From Aplectana chamaeleonis (lineage: Eukaryota > Nematoda > Chromadorea > Rhabditida > Cosmocercidae), in assembly GCA_029168955.1 (NCBI GenBank), contig JAPDOI010000195.1, positions 310,001 through 374,000 on the forward strand: a DNA stretch of 64,000 nucleotides, in the 5' to 3' direction. Position 1 is the stretch's first letter. Every line of letters begins with the position of its first letter. Made by a program: the position numbers and the translations under genes. The notes under the pieces are model-generated. The model had not been told where the DNA came from and made no database searches. It saw nothing but the letters and a program-made list of their open reading frames with translations. Positions 48,301-57,300 of this stretch are shown here, one piece after another.

Positions 48301-51300
48301 CAAGGACGATCCGCGGCGCTTTCGCAGGATCGTCGGCGGCCGACGATCCTTCACCGAAGCCGGGGAAGCGCCGGAAATGCGCCGCAGACCATTTTGCTAG
48401 CGCCGCGGATCGTCCTGAGAGCCGCCGCGGACCGTCCTGAGAACCGCCGCGGACCGTTTTTTTAATAATGTTATCCAGCCCACCCCCGATCAACTCATTG
48501 GCCGTGGGGCAGAAGATGGTATTGGAGTTCGCTTTTCGCGCTTCCATACTCCTCAGAAAGCCTCAATATCACAATTTTGCAGGACTTATCCATCGTACGA
48601 GTTAATTTCACGAGTAGACCAGCTCGATTAATATGCATAACTGGTTTCGATATAGTTTAGCTGTGCAATTGTGAAATGTATCGCTGAAGAATTATTCTGA
48701 AAATATTATATTTTATTGCAATCTTTTAGACATCGGTGATGTACTCTGCTTCTCTGGGCCAAATTCCGGTCCGCAATTACGTCTCGACACGCTATGCGGC
48801 CGCGCGCATTTGAGTCGGAAGAGTTTCCAGCGCCGCAGCCGCCGATCTGTTGACTTTAGGGGGGTTCTAGAAACTGGAAAGTAAACAAAATTGGAGAAAA
48901 CTATAAAAAAGCCATATCGAGTCGGCTTTGGCGCTGGAAACTAGACTGACTCCAGCGCGCGCGTCCGCAAAGCGTGTCGAGACGCAATTGCGGACCGGAA
49001 TTCGGCCCAGATAAGCACAGTATAATTATGATTATGAACAAATGATTATGTAACAAAGGATTAATGTATGATCATGAGCTGCAAATTCTCGAAATCGAGA
49101 GCTCATATTTTATGAAGCAAACTTAAGCAACAGCTTTGTAATATTAGTTTAGAGTGAAGACATGCAACACTTAGTTATTGCACAATCAGTATTTATGTTA
49201 CTATGGGCATACATTGCAATATGCTGAAAATGAAGAAGTCTTCGAATGCACACCGAAACCAGTGCTACATGTCAACTGAGCTGTTCTACCTCTGAAAGTA
49301 AGTCTTACGGTAGAGCAATCGTGCGAAATTGTGATACTGGTGCTTTTTGAGGAGATTAGAAGGCTAGCGCGAAAAGCGTGCTCCAATGCCGAAATCTGTC
49401 TCACGGCCAATGAGTCGATTGGGTGTGGGCGAACTGACTCTGTTTCCATCTAATTGGCCATTCTAGAGGTCAGGGAACCCATACACCAGTCAGCGGCAAG
49501 AGCGGCAGTTGCGGCGGCGATCGATTTGATTTTCCGGTTACTCTAAGCGGCACTGCGTGCATTTTAACTGCGTAAGCAAAACACACTGAGCAAGAATATA
49601 AGGACTGCGCTTTACTAGAATATCCCACTCGTTGGAAACAGAGTTCATGCACTGTGCTTCTCTGCGTCAAATTCCCCTCCGCGATTGCGTATTGAGACGC
49701 TTCGCGGCCGCACGCGCTCGAGCCGGACGAGATTCCTGCGCCGTAGCCGATTGTAGGTGTTTTTTTCATTGTATTCAACTTTCTTGGGTTCTGTGATTAA
49801 ACCCGTCCTTCTGTGTTTCTTCATATATTAAAGTATTATATCTACATGCACACTATTTTTTCCTTCCAGATGCCTCGGCGACAACTTCTAGGGGAGAAAA
49901 AATTCACGGTGGTATTTAATTTTTATTTCACGTTTAATTTTGCAATTCTCTCTTTTTGTTTTTCTTCCTTACATTCCAGTGATTTATATGATTGTTTGGT
50001 TTCCTAGGATAGATGGTTTCATGCCGAAATCGATCGAACTCGGGATCAAACCGGAACTATTCTTGAAAAAAAGACACATGAGGAGAATTACGAAGCCAAA
50101 CAATCATAAAAATTATTTGAATGAAAAAAAAAACAAAATCAGAGGTGATTCCCAAAAATGAACGAGAATGTGAAAATTCACTTACCACCGGGAATTTCAC
50201 TGCCCTAGAAGTTGTTGCGACGGCATCTGAAAAGAAAAATTAGCGTGCATGTAGATATAGCGGTTTGGCGAAGTTATAAATGCGAGAAAGCCAAAGTCAG
50301 CGGCTGAGAAATTGTCTTGAGACCTTCGGGGATGAGGTGGTTGAGTCGTTCAATTCAAAAATGTATGTGGCTGCTTTTGGGCGATCGGTATCGAGATGGT
50401 GGACTGCCGATGCGCCCCGAAACCACCCTATCTAGAACAAACAGCGCCGCGGATCGGCCGTTCGACCATCCCACTATCAATTGTGCCGCGGATCAGACGT
50501 CAAGCGCCGCGGACCGTCCGGAAAGCTCATCTGCCGCCGCGGACGAGCCGTGAGTTTCTTTGAGAAGGGACGCTTATTTTTTACCTTTTCTCTTGCAATG
50601 TAATAGACCAGGTTTCACTGGCATGGCGAGTATCCTTTGCGACAAATTTGATCCCGACCGAACAATGACACAATAGTGGTGCATCTGTAATTTTGAAACG
50701 CACTGTACCCCTTCAAATATATCCATCGCTGGGATAAGCCGACGTACATATAATCAACGAATCCGTCCTCTGTGATTCCAGATATTTTATGCCTTCTCAA
50801 GGGTTTTCCCTCTTTTAGGATACGATAAATAGTCTAAAATACTACAAGGTGATTGAGTTCTTCGCGAAACTGTTGGACTCAGGCAGAGCGGAAGCCTGCA
50901 TCGCTTGTTTCTCGTTCAAGCAAAGTCGCGCTTACCGAGCTCTTCAACACTCGACACGGGCCATACTGCTACTTTGCGTCCCTTGTTGTATGTACGTTGA
51001 CCCGAACACGATGCACATATGTTGTGTAACATCCTCTGCTTCGGAGTTAATTTTATTTCCGTTCACCGCATGCGCCTGCGCGCATATGCTGCGTCTCCTT
51101 TCCCCCACACTTTTTCGCTCTCTCTCCCTCGCTTCGCACAAGCGCGGAGAAACAGAGTAAATTTGGCACAGAAGCACGGGTCGTCTATACTTCCGTCGCC
51201 GAGCTGCGCGGCGAAACGCTTTCCTATAACACCGATCGTGCGGCGCCGCGTGATCAATACCATAGAATTGCACTGTGCCTTGCCGCCCCGCGGCGGGAGT

Positions 51301-54300
51301 ATAAACGACCCCTAAGGGACGCAAACTATCAGTACGAAGCGTTCCGGTTGTACGTAGTTTGCGATTGCTGACCGCTTTGCGTATAACTCATCTAAATTGT
51401 AATAACATTCGATAAACCTGGAGAGACCTCAGCTAAAATTACCATCCATACCCGCAAACTCGTTAGAAACCCTACTTTCGGCCCTTACCTGTGCAGTACG
51501 TATTGTGAGAAGAATTGATGAAGTAATGCGAAAGCGATGCGTGCAGTGAATCCGCAACTGAAAAATGTACTATATTGCATTATCTTCGTTAAAGGCAGCA
51601 TTAGCGCCCAAAATGCTATCGATTTCATGGTCTGAATCGAAGGCTTGGAGTTGCTAGTATTGAGATTTGACACGAAAACCTCGAAAAATTGAAGGAAATG
51701 AAGAGACAACGGGTTGTTTTTGAATTTGGTTGAAAACGGACGACGCGTTCACAAGGCACACGAGCGCAAATATGATTGGATTATCGATGTTACTCCACTA
51801 GCATGGTCTGGTGCTGAAACTTGACGCCGTCTGATGCCTCGAAAAACAAGCCAAAATGAGCTTGTCCGGGCTATTTTTAACAGTGAGGTGTGGAGCCCCG
51901 CCCACTTTGCCTGTGGAACCCCGCCTTCTCGGACAACTTTATTGGTTTAAAACGGTGGCTTTGGCTAGTTTTTTACGCTTCCAACGACGTAGACGTTTCA
52001 GTATTGGTCGTCTGGGTTAACTAACATCGTTATCTCAACTACTTTTGCGAGCGTGTATGCTGCCTTTAATGCACCCTAGTAAGGGAGTTTTGAGCACCGA
52101 TTGATTCCTTTCGTTCAATGCGACACTTGTTTCTTACCTCGTTCTTGGGTGACATTCGTCGCGTCGATGCAAAAATCGCTCCAGAGGTAGTGCACGAAGA
52201 TTTCGAAGGAGATGTCCCTGTCTTAAAAACCACATAATGGTTGAATCATGATAGAGTCTTCTAAGAAATTACACAAGCATCAGTTTACAGATCTTACAAA
52301 TGGATGGGCAATTTAGATCAAAGGCATCGTTACGCTGTCCGCTTTTCGGGCTTGATTCTATTGGATTTAGGAATAAGTTCCCGAACTTTTTTGTTTTGAT
52401 TTCTTTCCGTGATTTGCTGTTGTGCTTAGCAAAACATAATATGTATAGCATGATATGTTCGAGTTTCACATTCACAAACACTGTGTGGACCAAATCTGAA
52501 TATTCTAAAAGTTTATTTTTCTTTCTATTAGAATACCACATTGGCCACAATTGTTTGACCTTTTGATCCTTCTGAGAGCTAGATGATAGCATCAAAATGT
52601 TTCCGGAAATTCCTCAATGAGGTTAATTTGGCATTTTAAAAAAATTCAAAATTTTCAAATTTTCTTTTTTGCGAACACATTAAGGCACCAGGCTCTGTGG
52701 GTTAAGCACCGTGAGAAGTTTGCTACTGGAAGACTTCTATTTTGCGTTTATCGACTGTTTTTTTTCGAAAATCGATTGCTGAAAAAAATAGTCGATAATT
52801 CACAAAATATCATTGATGATCTGGGGAACACTTCGAGGCACTCAAGTATAAAGTTTGGGGGATTGAAGCTTTCGCACAGAGGACTGATTGCAGAAATTGC
52901 ACTTTTTGCACGGAGGCTACATCCATCGCATTAAAGGCAGTGGTAGCGATGAAAGTAGTTGTAGAAAAACCCATGAAAATCAGCTTGATTCGCAAACGGC
53001 TAAAAGACCACGAAGGTTACGCGGCATGAAACGAGCTGTAAATAGAGTTATTAGGATCCTAGGTTGTCAATTCGCGCATACGTGCATAGCTCCGCCCAAA
53101 AAGATCGCAGTCTCATGTTGAGCAATCAAAAGTCATTAACACTCACAGCCAGAAATAAGAGCAAATTTAGCTAATGAATGAAAACAGTTGAACAATAAAA
53201 GCAAGCCCTTCATCAATGTCTTACTCTACGAGGACAGAAATATTCGAGCAGGTCCTACAGAAGGCTATTGCTCATTGATTGAATTTCAATTTCAAACCAG
53301 CTGATATTACTTGCAAATTACAAAACCCGCGCTAAGTTTTGTAAAAACGGGGAGCATCTGGCAAACTTGGCAAAAAAACGTCCGATGCATGTAACTTTGT
53401 TGATTGAAGACTTTTTTGAATTCTGAAAACGCTATCATATTCACAGATCAAATTGCTACCTAATTATGTCACCTGTGTGTCGAAGTTCCCTAAGAGCGCT
53501 TAGTTCTTGAAGGAAATGGTTTTTGCAATCTTTTTTCAGAAACATCGCGCGCGGCTAATGCGGCGAAACTTTGAGCAGTATTTGTACAAGTAATCGAAGA
53601 GCAATCGCTATGTTTTCTTCGAGAATTAGGAGCAGGTGAGAGAATCTCAAGGTTTGCTCAGGTTGAATTTTCGAAATCCTTCATTAAATAGGCTTGAGAA
53701 CTACCTCAGAAGTCGGAGTTTTGTTCCGAAATAGCCGAACTCATAAATGAAGGATTTCGAAAATTCAACCTAAACAAACCTTGAGATTATCCCACCTGCA
53801 CCTAATTTATGAAGAAAGCATACAGATTGCTTATCCCTTACTTGTACAAATACTGCTCGAAATTTCGCCGCATTCGCCGCGCGCGACGTTTCTGAAAAAC
53901 GATCGCAAAAACTATTTCCTTCGAAAACAAAGCGATTTAAGAGAATTTCAGTGCACAAGTCATATAATTAGGTAGCATTTTGATCTGTGAATATGATAGC
54001 GTTTTCAGAATTCAAAAAAGCCTTCATTTGAAAAAGTTGCATGCATCGGACGCTTTCTTGCCAAGTTTGCCAGATGCTCCCCGTTTTTACAAAACTTAGC
54101 GCGGGTATTGTATCTCGACCGATGTATGTTACATGTAATGTATCATTCTCTCGCTCGCAGGCCAAATGTCGCACGTAATATGTTTTTGATGGTGACAACA
54201 TAATACTTGTAACATAAGAGACGATTACAATATACTTGTAATACCTCTCCGTCAATGTAAGTTACATGCGAATTATCTCTACTCAAGTAAATTACATGTA

Positions 54301-57300
54301 GTATAAGTGTAGCATGATTCAAATATCTCTAATAATTGAGGACCTATGCTGAACACCTTCTGCAAACCTGCGCAGCATACGGGCCGCCTCATAGCTTAGC
54401 CATGAGCGCATGCCCATTGGACTGACATTTGACCGGGTGGTCACTCGCACTGGCCGAGCAGGAATCGTGAGGAGGATTAGAGGGATCGACAAACAATATT
54501 TTTGAAGCGGGCTTAAGTCCATTGCTTCAAGTATAAAGCTGTGTGCTTCAAGTTTGCTGCTTCAGGCATGAAGCAGCGAGCTTTAAGCTTCTGGGATGTC
54601 CACGAGAGCTTGAAGCGTGATGATTCGTACCTGAAGCAGTAGCCTGGAACTTGCAGCTCCAACCCTTAAAGCATCGAGCTTCAATTTGCAGCTCTAATTA
54701 AGTTACATAAAATATGAGTGTATGTTACATGTAATATAAGTGCTGGTTACATGCAATATAAAGGTAATATACATGAATGTCTCAAGTGTCTTACACTTTA
54801 TATTACATGTAACATGTTTTCATTTTTCTCAGTATATTACATGTAACATACAATTATATTACATGTAACATACACTTATATTTCATGTAACTTAATTAGA
54901 GCTGCAATTTGAAGCTCGATGCTTCAGGGGTTGGAGCTGCAAGTTCCAGGCTACTGCTTCAGGTACGAATCAGCAAGCTTTAAGCTCTCGTGGGCATCCC
55001 AGAAGCTCAAAGCTCGTTGCTTCATGACTGAAGCAGCAAGCTTGGATCCCACAGCTTCATACTAGAAGCAGTGGGCTTAAGCTTGCTTCGAAAATATTGG
55101 ATGTCGCTCCCTCTAATCCACCCCACGATTAAACTGAACCATGGGGGGTGAGTGATCAACGACTCGGCCAAGGCGAGTGACCACCCGGTCAGACGTCAGT
55201 CCAATGGACCTGCACTCATGGTCAAGCTATGAGGCGGCCCGTATGCTGTGCAGGTTTGCAGAAGGTGTTCAGCATAGGCCCTCAGTTGCTGGAGATACTT
55301 GAATTATGTTACACTTATACTACATGTACTTTACTTGAGTAGAGATAATTCACATGTAACTTACATTGACGGAGATGTATTAAAAGTATATTGTAATCGT
55401 CTCTTATGTTACAAGTATTATGTTTTCACCATCGAAAACATATTACGTGCGACATTTGGCCTGCGAGCGAGGGACCGATATATTACATGTAACATACAGC
55501 GGTCGAGATAATTTGCAAGTATTATGCATTGGCCAATTTATATTACATGTATATCAAATCAAGCCTTTTATATTACATGTAATATGTTTTCATTTTTCTG
55601 AGTAGGGGGTCTTGTACGATTCCAGAGACATAATTGGAATCAGGATGAGACTGTTTCCCAAGATAGGCGAAAAACAGAGAGACGATTCTGAGGTTGGACT
55701 AGGCCTTTAAGGGAGCTTTCATACTGCAAACACGGTTGGACAGTTTGTCACTTATATCACCAAGCAAAACCTACAAATTAATCTGTTTTGGAACGACTCC
55801 AACTACACGGTTCAGTCGTACAAATTGAATCGTCCCAATCGAAATAGATTTGCATGATTTGCTTAGTTTGGTCAGTAATAAGCTGTCTGGCCGTGTTGAA
55901 ATCAAGCATTTCTTCAATCGTCTAGTGTTGAAAATCGGGTTCTAGTAGGCTTTGAAAAGTCAGATTTCAATGATTTGTTTTTTGGGGTGTCGTGTCGTAG
56001 TTTAATGAAGAAATGGTACTAGAGCTTCCAGCATAATTGCAAAACTCGAAAAACAGGTCCATTGTGAAGGATGGCTTTGGAGGCACAGTCCTTCTTTAGG
56101 GATAATTTTCGATATTATTTTAGGTTGGTGGAAAAGTTTCCGGACTTTTCACGACTTTGAATGGAAAACATTTTTTCAAAAACGAACAAGGCTCATCCAA
56201 CAAAATAATTTCCATCACATTCAAGGATCTTTCGCCACCGATTGGGCAGACCATGAATTCCCGACGCGTAGACCTCTGGCTGTTTCGAGTCGAAGTATTC
56301 TTCTAAGGCCATTTTGGCTTCGTCATCGTTAGTGAACTGTTTTCCATCCAGGAAGTGCTGCTTAGAGCGGAACAGATGGTAGTCGGAAGGGGCAAGATCT
56401 GCGCTATATGGAGGGTGAGCAAGAACCTCACAGCCCAGATCCAACAGCTTCTGCCGGGTTATCCGGGATACGTGTGACTGAGCATTGTTGTGAAAAAGGC
56501 CAACAGTGTTCATTCCAGGGACCTGGACCTGGGCTGAGAAGTTCTTGCTCACCCTCCATATAGCCCCTTCCGACTACCATCTGTTCCGCTCTAAGCAGCA
56601 CTTCCTGGATGGAAAACAGTTCACTAACGATGACGAAGCCAAAATGGCCTTAAAAGAATACTTCGACTCGAAACAGCCAGAGGTATACGCGTCGGGAATT
56701 CATGATCTGCCCAATCGGTGGCGAAGGATCCTTGAATGTGATGGAAATTATTTTGTTGGATGAGCCTTGCTTGTTTTTGAAATAATTGTTTTATTCAAAG
56801 TCATGAGAAGACCGAAAACTTTTGCATCAACCTAATAGCTCAGCCGCCGTGTATAGCAACCATGCCAAGCGCGAAATCTCAATTCGCTCCAATTAGCGAG
56901 AAACAGCTAGGAGAAAGCAAACCTCGTCTTCAGAAAAGGAAAAATTGGGCAATTCTACCGACAAGTTTTCCATCTTGATAGGGAAGAAACGCGCGATTGA
57001 CTTTTCTGTGTTCTTCCATTTGCTCTTGGTCGTACTTCAAATTGCGATCAACTCCAGGGCGATAGCTGCGAACAACAAGAAGAAACATGCTCGAGACAAC
57101 CCGTTCGCAATCTTCTCGCCTTTTAAAATTCAAACTCTTTGAGGGGCCATAAAACCATACATAGTGAATTCTGAGCGATTTCAGAGACACCTTTCTGATC
57201 AGTGTGAAATCCTCTTCAAGTCAATCAGAAAAACTAAAAAATGATTCTGAGGATGCACTGTGCCTTCAAACTTGGAGGTGAATGACAATCTTGTACACGG

